A DNA stretch of 64,000 nt from Chryseobacterium daecheongense (GTDB lineage Bacteria > Bacteroidota > Bacteroidia > Flavobacteriales > Weeksellaceae): contig CP115858.1 of NCBI GenBank assembly GCA_027920525.1, positions 4,650,001-4,714,000 of the forward strand, in the 5' to 3' direction. The notes beneath the pieces were generated by a model, which saw nothing but the letters and a program-made list of their open reading frames with translations, was not told the origin of the DNA and ran no database searches. This document shows, in pieces, positions 10,201 to 17,864 of this stretch; position 1 is the stretch's first letter, and each line of letters opens with the position of its first letter. A program made the translations under genes and the position numbers.

Positions 10201-11154
10201 CTGATCATTATTGATCACCTGGTAATTATCAAATCGTGTAATTAGTGGGGAAGCCGGCAGGTTGGCATCTACAGGCTGAACTCTTTTTCCCGCACCTTTA
10301 TCAAAATTGATGTAGTAATAGGAAAAATCTTCATAAATATTCTTTACGTTTTCACTGCGGTCAATTCTTTCTTCTGCTCTTTTGAATCCTTTACCATTGG
10401 AACTATTATACAGGTTGTATCCATTAGGCCCCTGAGCATAGAATAGGGCATAATCATTATCGTTCCATATTCCATCATCTTCACCCACTACCTGTATGGC
10501 ATTTTCCTGAAGAGCACTGTATTTTACATCCTGGTTATATTCCGGTAACATGATTCCTCCGTTCCCATATATCCTGAAATTTCTTGGATTTACAGATGAA
10601 GGATTGATCCCGTTATCCTTTAAAAACTGAGTGGTAATTTTAAAAATACCGGACTTGTCTACTTTAATTTTATAAAAAGCACCGCTAGCCAAAGGGTTGT
10701 TGGTCGTTCCCACCTTAGCTGCATTCATCATCTGATTAGAGCCGTTTCCTTCTGAAATTTCAAATGATGAAAGTCTTTGTATTCTTCCTTTTACATTTTT
10801 AAACAGGCCAACATGTACGCTGGCGTATTGTTCCCCTTCTGAGTAATAATAAGAAACATTAGAAACATCATAATCAGGTAATGCGTTTTTGCTTAACTCA
10901 AATAGCTCTCGGTTTGAAACTGCTTCCCAAACTAAATTGGAAATTTTTAATTGCTTTTCACCTATTTTTTGTGTGGTTATTATAAAAATGTTATTTTGGC
11001 CATATGAAAATCCCTTATTTTTAAAATTGGGAAGATTGATTTTTGTGTCTCCAAAATCTTGAATTTTTGATCCATCCCACTCGATGGTGATTCTTTGAGC
11101 ATAAATCGTTGATACATAAGTTAATAGAAGTAAAAACGTAATTATTTGTTTCAT
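7267..11154 (-). CDS. porU: Type IX secretion sortase PorU
   Basis: A 1295-aa secreted C25-family (gingipain-like) protein with signal peptide MKQIITFLLLLTYVSTIYAQ. The catalytic domain shows KYVFILGDTSYDYKNR, the catalytic histidine in YFGHGG (His786) and the cysteine in TITCEF (Cys824). A C-terminal region with NRPLNWPNPFTNKTYVQFEH and a final beta-rich domain resembles a T9SS C-terminal domain. PorU cleaves the C-terminal signal of T9SS cargo at the cell surface and attaches the protein to lipopolysaccharide in P. gingivalis. It is divergent from gldJ and precedes porV. Length is in the normal range for flavobacterial PorU. Confidence 0.95.
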   Translation of the reverse strand: MKQIITFLLLLTYVSTIYAQRITIEWDGSKIQDFGDTKINLPNFKNKGFSYGQNNIFIITTQKIGEKQLKISNLVWEAVSNRELFELSKNALPDYDVSNVSYYYSEGEQYASVHVGLFKNVKGRIQRLSSFEISEGNGSNQMMNAAKVGTTNNPLASGAFYKIKVDKSGIFKITTQFLKDNGINPSSVNPRNFRIYGNGGIMLPEYNQDVKYSALQENAIQVVGEDDGIWNDNDYALFYAQGPNGYNLYNSSNGKGFKRAEERIDRSENVKNIYEDFSYYYINFDKGAGKRVQPVDANLPASPLITRFDNYQVINNDQKNIMKVGRVWTEEAPFTTDKSVTFNLTTPILGGDPVKYRTRVIGYKSQGNSITFDINNQNAQPFSSGSTDPDYVPYVYFGDVTNLSGNQLTINYKPNIATNPNGLFYFDYAEVQYKEDLRYNGSQMNFRDFSLVSGSNTSYGFSVSNTAGLEQIWDVTDITNANRRVNKATGSGNFNFGYITSDLNFNNEFVAFKADAAYSPQFVERIANQNLSGLQNVDYLIITVPEMMSQAQRLANYHQTKNNYNVQIVDVNKIYNEFGSGSKDLTAIRDFITKLNTPLGSLKYVFILGDTSYDYKNRVPNNSNVVSSYESEQSSDFITSFVTDDYIVMTKPQTSASIPNNLPDVPVGRLPAANATEAAVMMDKTLAYYNSLPGQSTPFGEWRMKLDFVVDDDDDGGGPFHDVMNTTLATVFEQPGSTNLKEYNVRKLYLDAFQAQSTAGGQRYPQVNQAISNDIGNSMYLFYFGHGGISGWAQERVLTLDEINNANNFSNVYSRFPFVSTITCEFTLWDEPETFSAGERFLKMKQGGPATMITSSRAIGVDYGRDFTDLYTKDIFKLVNDDFETLGVAHLNAKRQKGPQADHLKVNLLGDPAMKLSRPKRLLVIDAIETPVPGLIRGLDFVKVKGHINNTNGSINTSFNGRVVINIFDKRLNKKTLNNDGNLTPILEYTEEGSAIVKASGTAVNGVFTVEFYVPKDINYAVGEGRILGYADNKATDVFNNQAVQVGDINPNGINDSQPPKVKLYMNNTNFADGGITDQNPMLLACITDDTGINSTGSGIGHDITVYLDGQIINTIVLNDFYSSGEGNGCLSPSLADYQKGNVTYPFRNLSVGQHQLSFKVWDINNNSTSATLNFEVKDEADQHLVINRPLNWPNPFTNKTYVQFEHNCDDILNVNVQIYTITGKLVRTLSQAVVAEPFLQGFRTPRQAIEWDGRDDFGATVGKGTYIFKIFAKSQNQEKCKGSATAVEKMVLLK

Positions 11155-11318
11155 GTTTGTTTTTGAAATTACTAAATTACAAAATAAATGAAAATTTTAT
11201 AATTAAATTGCGATACAATAAAATTAATTTGTTAACGTTTTTCAAAAAAATCAAATGATTACTTGATTTATTGAATAATTTATTTTTTCTTTGTACTTTG
11301 AAAATATTTATATCGACT

Positions 11319-12920
11319 ATGAAAAAACTAAAGTTGTTTTCATTAATAGCATTAAGTTCTACACTTGCATTAACCAGTTGTGGTGGATCGGGTACCAACA
11401 AAGGTGGAGGTACTAAAAAATTTATCAGTAAGACGGGTTGGAAACCAAACGAAAAACAAGGTTGGTTTTTTGCAGGAAAGCAACAAAAACAGAAAGGTTG
11501 GCCGGGGATGGTATATGTAGAAGGTGGAACTTTTACAATGGGATTAGTGAAAGATGATGTCATGCACGATTGGAATAATTCGCCTCGCAGAATGCAGGTA
11601 AGTTCTTTCTTTATCGGTGAAACAGAGATTACTAACTACGAATACCGCGAATACCTTACATGGTTGAAGTATGTGTTCCCACCTAGTGATCCAAGTTTTA
11701 AGGAAATCTATAATGGTGCCTTACCAGATACCTTATTATGGGATAACAAACTATCTAGAAATGATTACAACGAGACGTATTTCCGTTCTCCGGAGTTTGA
11801 TTACTATCCGGTAGTAGGTGTTTCCTGGACTCAGGCAAACAGATATTGCGAATGGTTAACAGACAGAGCTAATGAAAAAGCTTTAATGTCTGCAGGGATC
11901 ATCGCAAAAGATTTGTATATCAACGAATCCAATAATCAAGGAGGAACTGCATTTAACATGGATAAATTCAAAGCGAATGATCCTGAAATGCAAGGATATA
12001 TTAACGAACAAAGAATGCAGCAAAAAACGGGTTTGAAAACAACCAACCAAAGATTGCTTGCTGCTAACAGAGCTCCAAACTCTGCAATGGTTCAGAAATT
12101 CAGACTTCCTACAGAAGTTGAATGGGAATATGCAGCGCTTGGTATGGCTAAAAACAGAGAATATAACCAATATCTTGGAAAGAAGCCGGAAATTGAAAGA
12201 TTAAGAGGTACCAAAGGAAGAGACAGAGGAATGTTCCTTGAAAACTTCAAAATGGGTAGAGGAGATTACTCAGGTATCGCAGGTTGGAAGAATGACGGTT
12301 CTGCAAGAACTTCAGATGTTAGACAATATCCGTCTAACGATCTTGGAATCTATGGAATGTATGGAAACGTGTCTGAATGGACAGCGGATGTTTACAGACC
12401 TATTATTGATGAAGATTTCAGTGACTTCAATTACTATAGAGGAAATATGCCTCAGGCTGTTGTAAAGAACGGAGACGGAACTTACAAAATGGTAGATGAA
12501 GGAAGCATTAAATATGATACTTTAGCTGACGGAAGATTAGTTTACAGAAACTTACCTGGACAGTTTGAAAGACAAACAATTGCTGATTACAGAAATTACA
12601 GAGATGGTGACAGACAATCTTCTTTAGAGTACTATAAAGCCGGAGATTCTGCAACAGCATATGATATGTACAACTCTCCTAAACAAAGATTCATTGTAGA
12701 TGGAAGCGGTAAAGTAATACTGCAAAAAGACACCAGAGACAGAACATCTGCTATGTCTAACGACATCAGAGTAGTAAAAGGTGGTTCTTGGCAGGATACT
12801 GCATACTGGCTGGATCCGGGACAAAGAAGATATAAAGATCAAAACAGAGCTTATGGCTGGATTGGATTCCGTGTCGCTCAAGATGCCAGAGTTGCTGACA
12901 AGAATAGAACTAGAAGATAA
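11319..12920 (+). CDS. gldJ: Gliding motility / T9SS lipoprotein GldJ
   Basis: A 533-aa lipoprotein with an SPII signal (lipobox ending ...LALTSC at Cys21). The mature part carries an FGE-sulfatase (formylglycine-generating-enzyme-like) fold: MVYVEGGTFTMG near residue 60, PVVGVSWTQANRYCEWL, RLPTEVEWEYAA, NDLGIYGMYGNVSEWT, and VVKGGSWQD near the end. These are the features of GldJ and GldK paralogues; the position next to porU/porV and the length favour GldJ, which in F. johnsoniae is needed for gliding and for stability of GldK and so for T9SS. The start is set at 11319 because the lipoprotein signal begins there; the frame is open 16 codons further up. A TACTTTG element ends 18 bp before the ATG, one base short of the consensus. 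Confidence 0.93.
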   Translation: MKKLKLFSLIALSSTLALTSCGGSGTNKGGGTKKFISKTGWKPNEKQGWFFAGKQQKQKGWPGMVYVEGGTFTMGLVKDDVMHDWNNSPRRMQVSSFFIGETEITNYEYREYLTWLKYVFPPSDPSFKEIYNGALPDTLLWDNKLSRNDYNETYFRSPEFDYYPVVGVSWTQANRYCEWLTDRANEKALMSAGIIAKDLYINESNNQGGTAFNMDKFKANDPEMQGYINEQRMQQKTGLKTTNQRLLAANRAPNSAMVQKFRLPTEVEWEYAALGMAKNREYNQYLGKKPEIERLRGTKGRDRGMFLENFKMGRGDYSGIAGWKNDGSARTSDVRQYPSNDLGIYGMYGNVSEWTADVYRPIIDEDFSDFNYYRGNMPQAVVKNGDGTYKMVDEGSIKYDTLADGRLVYRNLPGQFERQTIADYRNYRDGDRQSSLEYYKAGDSATAYDMYNSPKQRFIVDGSGKVILQKDTRDRTSAMSNDIRVVKGGSWQDTAYWLDPGQRRYKDQNRAYGWIGFRVAQDARVADKNRTRR

Positions 12921-12940
12921 TATTTATCAAAAAATAATTG

Positions 12941-12976
12941 AAAAAAACCTTCCTAAATACAGGAAGGTTTTTTTAT
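12941..12976 (+). terminator. Terminator between gldJ and murF
   Basis: AACCTTCCT and AGGAAGGTT form a 9-bp stem around a short loop, followed by a run of T's. The murF ATG follows within 10 bp. Confidence 0.85.
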
Positions 12977-12985
12977 TTTTGAACT

Positions 12986-14257
12986 ATGAATATAGAACAG
13001 TTTTATCCTTTGTTTCTGCAAGCTAATAAAGTTACTATTGACAGCAGAAAAATAGAAAATAATGATATTTTCTTTGCCTTTTCAGGAGATAATTTTAACG
13101 CAGCTACTTTGGCAGAAAAGGCTGTTTCCGAAGGCGCTTTGGCAGTAATTGTGGAGGATAAAGAATATGAAAATACAAATGAAAATATCTTCTATGTTCC
13201 TTCTACACTGGATTTTTTACAGGCTCTTGCCATACATCACAGAAATAAGCTGAATATTCCATTCATAGGGCTTACAGGGAGTAATGGAAAAACAACTACA
13301 AAAGAACTGATCCATGCTGTTCTTTCTGAAAAATATAACGTGCAGTATACCTACGGTAATCTGAATAACCACATTGGAGTTCCTCTTACCATTTTATCCA
13401 TCAGACCTGAACATGAAATGGCGGTAATAGAAATGGGAGCAAATCATCAGAAAGAAATAGAGCTGTTATGTTCGCTATCGAAACCTGATTTCGGATACAT
13501 TACCAACTTCGGGAAAGCACACCTGGAGGGATTTGGTGGATTTGAAGGGGTGATCAAAGGAAAATCCGAATTGTATGACTATCTGAAAACATTCCACAAG
13601 ACCATTATTGTTAACGAGAATGATGAGATACAGCGTGATAAAACAGAAAATTATAATCCTAAAATCACATTCGGAAAACCAGATTCGGATTATTATTTTG
13701 AGGCCTTTTCAGAAAATCATTGTGTAGGTTTATCTTATCAGGGGACCAGAGCATTATCTAAGCTTACAGGGAATTATAATTTTACAAACCTTTGTGCAGC
13801 AGTTAGCCTGGGGCTTCATTTTGGAATAGAAATTAGCAAAATACAACATGCTATTGAAAGCTATACGCCGACCAATATGCGTTCCCAGATCGTAAAAAAA
13901 GAGGGGAGGACACTTGTTCTGGATACTTACAATGCTAATCCAAGCTCAATGACGGCCTCTCTAAATAACTTTGTAACTTTTGAAGGAACCAAGTCCATTA
14001 TTATTGGTGATATGCTTGAGCTGGGAAATGAAAGTGAACTGGAGCATCAGATCATTTTAAAACAGGCATTGGATCTGGGTTTTGATCAAATCATCACTGT
14101 TGGCAGAAATTTTAAGCAAATAAATCAAACAACACTATCTTTTGAAAATACCCAGGAATTAATAGAATACCTTAAACTGAATAAAATTCAATCAGAGAAT
14201 ATTCTATTAAAAGCTTCACGGGGTATATCACTGGAAAAAGCGCTGGATTTTATTTAG
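12986..14257 (+). CDS. murF: UDP-N-acetylmuramoyl-tripeptide--D-alanyl-D-alanine ligase
   Basis: MurF adds D-Ala-D-Ala to UDP-MurNAc-tripeptide, the last cytoplasmic step of peptidoglycan precursor synthesis. The 423-aa length and domain order fit: an N-terminal domain with VTIDSRKIENNDIFFA, the ATP-binding loop GSNGKTTT at 98-105, the central EMGANHQKEIELL segment, and the C-terminal VLDTYNANPSSM plus IIGDMLELG. The ATG is ten bases after the gldJ terminator, which implies a promoter inside or before that hairpin or read-through from gldJ. Its 3' end overlaps the convergent NUDIX gene by 8 bp. Confidence 0.95.
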   Translation: MNIEQFYPLFLQANKVTIDSRKIENNDIFFAFSGDNFNAATLAEKAVSEGALAVIVEDKEYENTNENIFYVPSTLDFLQALAIHHRNKLNIPFIGLTGSNGKTTTKELIHAVLSEKYNVQYTYGNLNNHIGVPLTILSIRPEHEMAVIEMGANHQKEIELLCSLSKPDFGYITNFGKAHLEGFGGFEGVIKGKSELYDYLKTFHKTIIVNENDEIQRDKTENYNPKITFGKPDSDYYFEAFSENHCVGLSYQGTRALSKLTGNYNFTNLCAAVSLGLHFGIEISKIQHAIESYTPTNMRSQIVKKEGRTLVLDTYNANPSSMTASLNNFVTFEGTKSIIIGDMLELGNESELEHQIILKQALDLGFDQIITVGRNFKQINQTTLSFENTQELIEYLKLNKIQSENILLKASRGISLEKALDFI

Positions 14258-14861
14258 GCTGGCCGTCCCTGAATTCAGTGACGATCAGGCGAATATTTTT
14301 AAAAGTATTTGGAAAAACTTCATTTTCTATTTGAGTGTTGTTTTTCCATGCTACCTCCGTAATACCTTCTTCAATCTGAGGTTTAGAAGTGTCTTCACCA
14401 TTAAAGTTCATTTCGAACCAATGGGTACATTTCAGAATTTTTTCACCGTTTCTTTCTACGTAGATATGGTAAGTGGTGTTGATGAATTTTACTAATTCAA
14501 CATCCTTAAGTCCTGTTTCTTCCTCGATTTCCCTAACAGCAGATTCCTCACGGGATTCTCCTTTTTCCATTTTTCCTTTGGGAAGATCCCATTTGCCCAG
14601 TCTTTTGATGAAGAGCATTTCACCTTTGCTGTTATTCACAAGCCCGCCTGCTGCCTCAATAATTCTGAAGAGACTCTGAAATTCTTTCCAAATAGTATCA
14701 ATATCGTCTCCGAATACATTCAATTCTTTTACAGATGTATTTTCAAGAAGATCTAATGCGATTTCAAAAGTTGTGAAGTTCTCATACCTTACATTTTTTT
14801 CCAGGTTTTCAGACTGTTTAGACAGCAATAATTTTTTTTCGTTCACAAAAACTTTATACAT
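14250..14861 (-). CDS. NUDIX hydrolase with N-terminal extension
   Basis: A 203-aa protein whose C-terminal half is a Nudix domain. The Nudix box G-x5-E-x7-REUxEExGU is complete at residues 96-118, with R110, E111, E114 and E115 in place, so it should be catalytically competent for nucleoside-diphosphate-linked substrates. Residues 1-70 form a separate N-terminal domain without a motif I recognise. The substrate cannot be predicted. It is monocistronic and convergent with murF, overlapping it by 8 bp, so no terminator fits between them. Confidence 0.9.
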   Translation of the reverse strand: MYKVFVNEKKLLLSKQSENLEKNVRYENFTTFEIALDLLENTSVKELNVFGDDIDTIWKEFQSLFRIIEAAGGLVNNSKGEMLFIKRLGKWDLPKGKMEKGESREESAVREIEEETGLKDVELVKFINTTYHIYVERNGEKILKCTHWFEMNFNGEDTSKPQIEEGITEVAWKNNTQIENEVFPNTFKNIRLIVTEFRDGQPK

Positions 14862-15163
14862 TCCAATATATTTACTAGCGCATTAATAATCAATTATTTA
14901 ATTTTTTACCATTTGTGCTTTATGACTTTTTGAGGGTGTTTTTACTGCAAAATACAATTGCTATTTTATTTGACTACAAATATAAAAAATATAGTTTAGA
15001 TGAAATTTATAAAAATAAGGGCTGCGGTGTAACTGTTGTGTTGACCTATAAATTACGAGCAAAATTAGTGTCTTTAGATATGATTTATTCAATAAGCACT
15101 AATAATAAACCTTTACCAATTGAGGTAAAGGCTTATTTAATGTTTAATTAAGATTAATTAAGT
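14862..15163. other. Gene-poor region with a decayed outer copy of the DUF6705 cassette edge
   Basis: No intact gene is supported. From about 15019 the DNA matches 15757-15903 closely, offset by 738 bp, so it is the outer end of a duplicated cassette. It holds, on the minus strand, a corrupted copy of a short C-terminal tail (frame interrupted by a TAG where the other copy has AAG) and a CCTTTACC/GGTAAAGG hairpin. Confidence 0.65.
15109..15132 (-). terminator. Hairpin after the decayed DUF6705 copy
   Basis: CCTTTACC pairs with GGTAAAGG around a six-base loop, 33 bp past the pseudogene end on the minus strand. The tract beyond it is T-rich but interrupted, so termination strength is uncertain. 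Confidence 0.5.
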
Positions 15164-15750
15164 CTATAGCTTAGTAAATACCAAGTCCTTTATTTCAGGT
15201 AAGTATACTGTTTTATCTATACTGCGAGGACAAGTGGCACTATCAATTAGAGAATCATTTGGTTTATATATCTATGAAAGCTGTGTTGAATTTATTTTTT
15301 TTAGAAGTATCTTTCTCCAACCAATTCCACAATTAGTGCCTCCATAATATAGCAGTACTAAATTTTGACTTGGACTTGTTCCGAAGCTGTAGATTGTATG
15401 AGTATCTTGGTTTATAGGAATTGACATGTTTTTGGTATCCTGTAAAACTTGACCACTTGTTTTTTTACTATAAATTTGATGCAAAGAACATCTTGATAGT
15501 AACTTTTAGTTTGTAGATCAATTTTTTTCTTTACTTCTTTTGTTATAAACAGATTAATTATTTTTCCATCAAAATTTGCAGAAAAATTTCCCACGTAACT
15601 ATCCAATTCATTATTCAAATCCTTCAGATAAGAATTAGAAGTAATATCTTTCAAACTAGTATTTAAGGGCTGTATTTATTGTGCTTTACAAGCAGTTATG
15701 TTTATAATTAATTCTAATACAATTATAACTCTCAAAAATATTATTTTCAT
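15164..15750 (-). pseudogene. Decayed DUF6705-like lipoprotein gene
   Basis: This is a broken paralogue of the neighbouring intact gene at 15902-16483. Three lesions are visible when the two are aligned. The frame begins at an ATG at 15750 with a similar signal peptide ending ACKAQ, then hits TAA directly after CKAQ. A frameshift follows in an A-rich run near 15470, moving the match from NSYLKDLNNELDSYVGNF... to SGQVLQDTKNM.... A second stop falls after KKINSTQLS at 15272, yet the remaining end still reads IDKTVYLPE and DLVFTK like the intact copy. The conserved blocks outside the lesions suggest fairly recent inactivation. Confidence 0.85.
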
Positions 15751-15846
15751 GATTTAAGAACACGGTGTATCTGTTGTATTGACCTTTAAATTACCGGTAA
15801 AATGAGTGTTTTCAGATATGATTTATTCAATGAGCATCAATAATAA

Positions 15847-15870
15847 ACCTTTACCAATTTAGGTAAAGAT
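15847..15870 (-). terminator. Hairpin after the intact DUF6705 gene
   Basis: CTTTACC and GGTAAAG form a 7-bp stem around a six-base loop, about 35 bp past the stop codon on the minus strand and followed by a T-rich tract. Confidence 0.5.
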
Positions 15871-15901
15871 CTATTTAATGTTTAATTAAGATTAATTAAC
15901 T

Positions 15902-16483
15902 CTATTGTTTAGTAAATACTAAGCCCTTTGTTTCTGGTAAGTATACTGTTTTATCAGTGTTTGGAGGACAAGTTGCAGCATCAATTACTAAACTGTTTGG
16001 CTTATATTCCCAAGATATTTGATTCGAATTAATCTTTTTTAGTATTATTTTACCCCATCCAATACCACAATTTGTACCATCATAGATAAAGATTATATCT
16101 CCCAGTGTAGGTCTGGTTCCAATACTTACAATATTAAAATAAGAATCATTATTTAAAACCATGCTTTGCGTATCTTGAAGTATTGTTCCAGAAGAATTTT
16201 TTATTATATATTTTACTACTAATGCATCTGTAAAATAGCTTTTATGAGTACTTTTTTCTAATTTATTATCTACTTTTGTGATGAAAATTATTATTTCGTT
16301 TCCTTGATAATTAGCCTTGTATTTTCCTACGTATGGATCTAACTCATGATTTAGGTCTTTTAAATATGAATTGTTTGGGATGTCTTCATAATCTGTATTT
16401 AAGGGATATTGTTGTTGTGCTTTACAGGAAATAAAGTTTATAATTAATCCCGCAATTAGAAGTATTTTAAAGTGAATTTTCAT
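15902..16483 (-). CDS. DUF6705-family lipoprotein
   Basis: A 193-aa lipoprotein: signal peptide MKIHFKILLIAGLIINFISC with the lipid-modified Cys followed by KAQ. The mature part has NSYLKDLNHELDPYVGKYKANYQG, a middle region with VVKYIIKNSSGTILQDTQ, GTNCGIGWGKIILKKI, and a C-terminal CPPNTDKTVYLPETKGLVFTKQ. I recognise this pattern from DUF6705 proteins, common in Chryseobacterium and without known function. The start at 16483 is chosen because the signal peptide begins there; the open frame extends 19 codons into the end of the upstream gene. It starts 20 bp after that gene's stop, so they are probably cotranscribed, suggesting a functional pair. Confidence 0.8.
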   Translation of the reverse strand: MKIHFKILLIAGLIINFISCKAQQQYPLNTDYEDIPNNSYLKDLNHELDPYVGKYKANYQGNEIIIFITKVDNKLEKSTHKSYFTDALVVKYIIKNSSGTILQDTQSMVLNNDSYFNIVSIGTRPTLGDIIFIYDGTNCGIGWGKIILKKINSNQISWEYKPNSLVIDAATCPPNTDKTVYLPETKGLVFTKQ

Positions 16484-16502
16484 AATTTTATTTTTTAATG
16501 TT

Positions 16503-17864
16503 TTAAGAACACGGTGTAGCGGTTGTATTATTACCATCACTGTTTAGTGTTATATTTGTTACTGTGCCATTATCTTCTATCCTCTGTAAAGATACCTTGC
16601 CATCAATACCCATATTTTTTAAAGTGTCAAAAAACAATTTTTGAAGTCCAGCACTATTTAAATCACCTCCTAAAGTATCCACATACACTGAATTTCCAGC
16701 AAGTTTTGATTCTCTTTTCATATAGTCTTTCATTAAGGTTTTTATATCCCAACTATTATTGTACAAAAACTGTGATAACTCCTGTGCAGTACCACTAAAG
16801 TTAATCATATAGTTGTAATATCTAATCCCATTAGGACATGTGCTACAGGGCTCCGAGGCAATCATACCCATAAAACCATCTCCAATATTTCCGTTAGGTT
16901 GTGCGATTGAAAAATTTAGAAGTTTAATAATATCCGGAGGAGAAAGCATTTTAATGCCATTTGGGGTATGATTATGATAACCGCCCAGGTATCCGGCTGT
17001 ATCACCTAAATCTACTTCATGTGCACCCCCAGGAATTGTAGCACTAGTTGTTCCATCTGATTTTATTTTTACTCCAATTTCGCCACCCTTAGGGGCTTGA
17101 ACCTTTAGTTCTTTGATTTTTGCTTGTACATCGGGTTTGCTCAAAATATTTTTAGCTTTCTCACAAGGATTTGGAGGAGTTATAGGAGTTCCACCACCGC
17201 CTCCATGAATAGCCCCTCCGCCACTCATTCCTCCGCCAAGACCACCGCTCCCTCCATTACTTCCATAATCTAAAAATGGATAATAAAAAATGTAAGATGG
17301 ACCAGGTATTGATTGATATACGGTAATAATAACCTCCTCGATTGCTTCTTCATGCATTTGTTCTCTCCCTTTTGAGAGTTGCATTGCATCATAAGCTTTC
17401 TGAAGTTTTGCAAGAATACTTTGTACCTCAGGAGAGTCATTTTTTAATACACTAAAGTTTACCCAATCTCTTTCAAGATTTATGATTCCAAATAATGCAG
17501 CATTTACCTTGCCGTCTTTCATAATGGGATAGACAATACCCTTGTTTGCATCTCCGTAAGTGAGACTTCTTAAATCAAAATATACATCTCCTACTTGTTC
17601 ATTAAACTTTTTTGAATAATCCGGATTCTTATCCATAAAAGTTTTTATGATATTCATGAAAGGTTCATGGTAACTCACATATTCAGAACCGTCCTTTTGC
17701 AAGAGCTTTTTAGAGGCAAGGTTTTCTTCAAACCTCGCAAAAGCTCCAATTTTTTCTCTTTCCGTTCTTTTTTCTTCCTGCGCTGTTTCATCTGTTCTAC
17801 AGGAATTGAAAAAGAACAGGCCCATTACCAATAAAAGTAATGATACAATGAGTTTTCTCTTCAT
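16503..17864 (-). CDS. Lipoprotein with a glycine-rich linker and a JAMM-like HxH...SxxD domain
   Basis: A 453-aa SPII lipoprotein (lipobox at Cys22, FFFNSC). Residues 30-180 form a helical N-terminal domain; residues 201-225 are a glycine/serine-rich linker; residues 234-370 form a C-terminal domain with GYHNHTPNGIKMLSPPDI. The histidines H297 and H299 with S308 and D311, and an acidic candidate E262 upstream, resemble the JAMM/MPN metalloprotease motif, but there are eight residues between HxH and S instead of the usual seven. A CSTC pair follows. I know similar proteins only as multi-copy hypotheticals in Chryseobacterium. Protease activity is inference. It precedes a DUF6705 lipoprotein and is preceded by a 570-bp gene-free stretch. 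Confidence 0.75.
   Translation of the reverse strand: MKRKLIVSLLLLVMGLFFFNSCRTDETAQEEKRTEREKIGAFARFEENLASKKLLQKDGSEYVSYHEPFMNIIKTFMDKNPDYSKKFNEQVGDVYFDLRSLTYGDANKGIVYPIMKDGKVNAALFGIINLERDWVNFSVLKNDSPEVQSILAKLQKAYDAMQLSKGREQMHEEAIEEVIITVYQSIPGPSYIFYYPFLDYGSNGGSGGLGGGMSGGGAIHGGGGGTPITPPNPCEKAKNILSKPDVQAKIKELKVQAPKGGEIGVKIKSDGTTSATIPGGAHEVDLGDTAGYLGGYHNHTPNGIKMLSPPDIIKLLNFSIAQPNGNIGDGFMGMIASEPCSTCPNGIRYYNYMINFSGTAQELSQFLYNNSWDIKTLMKDYMKRESKLAGNSVYVDTLGGDLNSAGLQKLFFDTLKNMGIDGKVSLQRIEDNGTVTNITLNSDGNNTTATPCS

Larger units (their letters stand above)
15019..15756. repeat. Direct repeat unit 1 of a duplicated cassette (decayed copy)
   Basis: This 738-bp unit aligns with 15757-16505. Both contain, in minus-strand order, a DUF6705 gene, a GGTAAAG-type hairpin, an AT-rich spacer and a short tail sequence ending ACACCG. 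The matching is continuous through both coding and non-coding parts, so it is a segmental tandem duplication. This unit is the degenerate one. Confidence 0.75.
15757..16505. repeat. Direct repeat unit 2 of a duplicated cassette (intact gene inside)
   Basis: This is the inner copy, about 749 bp, of the unit described at 15019. It holds the intact DUF6705 gene and, at its outer end, a relic of a C-terminal tail (minus-strand frame reading ...GNLKVNTTDTPCS then stop, 15755-15820) that resembles the real C-terminus of the lipoprotein gene at 16503 (GNNTTATPCS then stop). Confidence 0.75.

Noticed and set aside
11177..11563. 128-codon minus-strand ORF opposite the gldJ start
   Set aside because: Antisense to the gldJ signal peptide and promoter region; Phe/Pro-rich composition typical of a shadow frame.
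14915..15151. 78-codon plus-strand ORF
   Set aside because: It runs through the decayed tail relic and hairpin of the duplicated cassette in the antisense direction, with no signal or domain; a chance frame.
16503..17864. Classical polymorphic toxin with C-terminal nuclease
   Set aside because: No Rhs/YD repeats, no nuclease motif, and the secretion signal is a lipoprotein signal; only the cassette-like arrangement recalls such systems.
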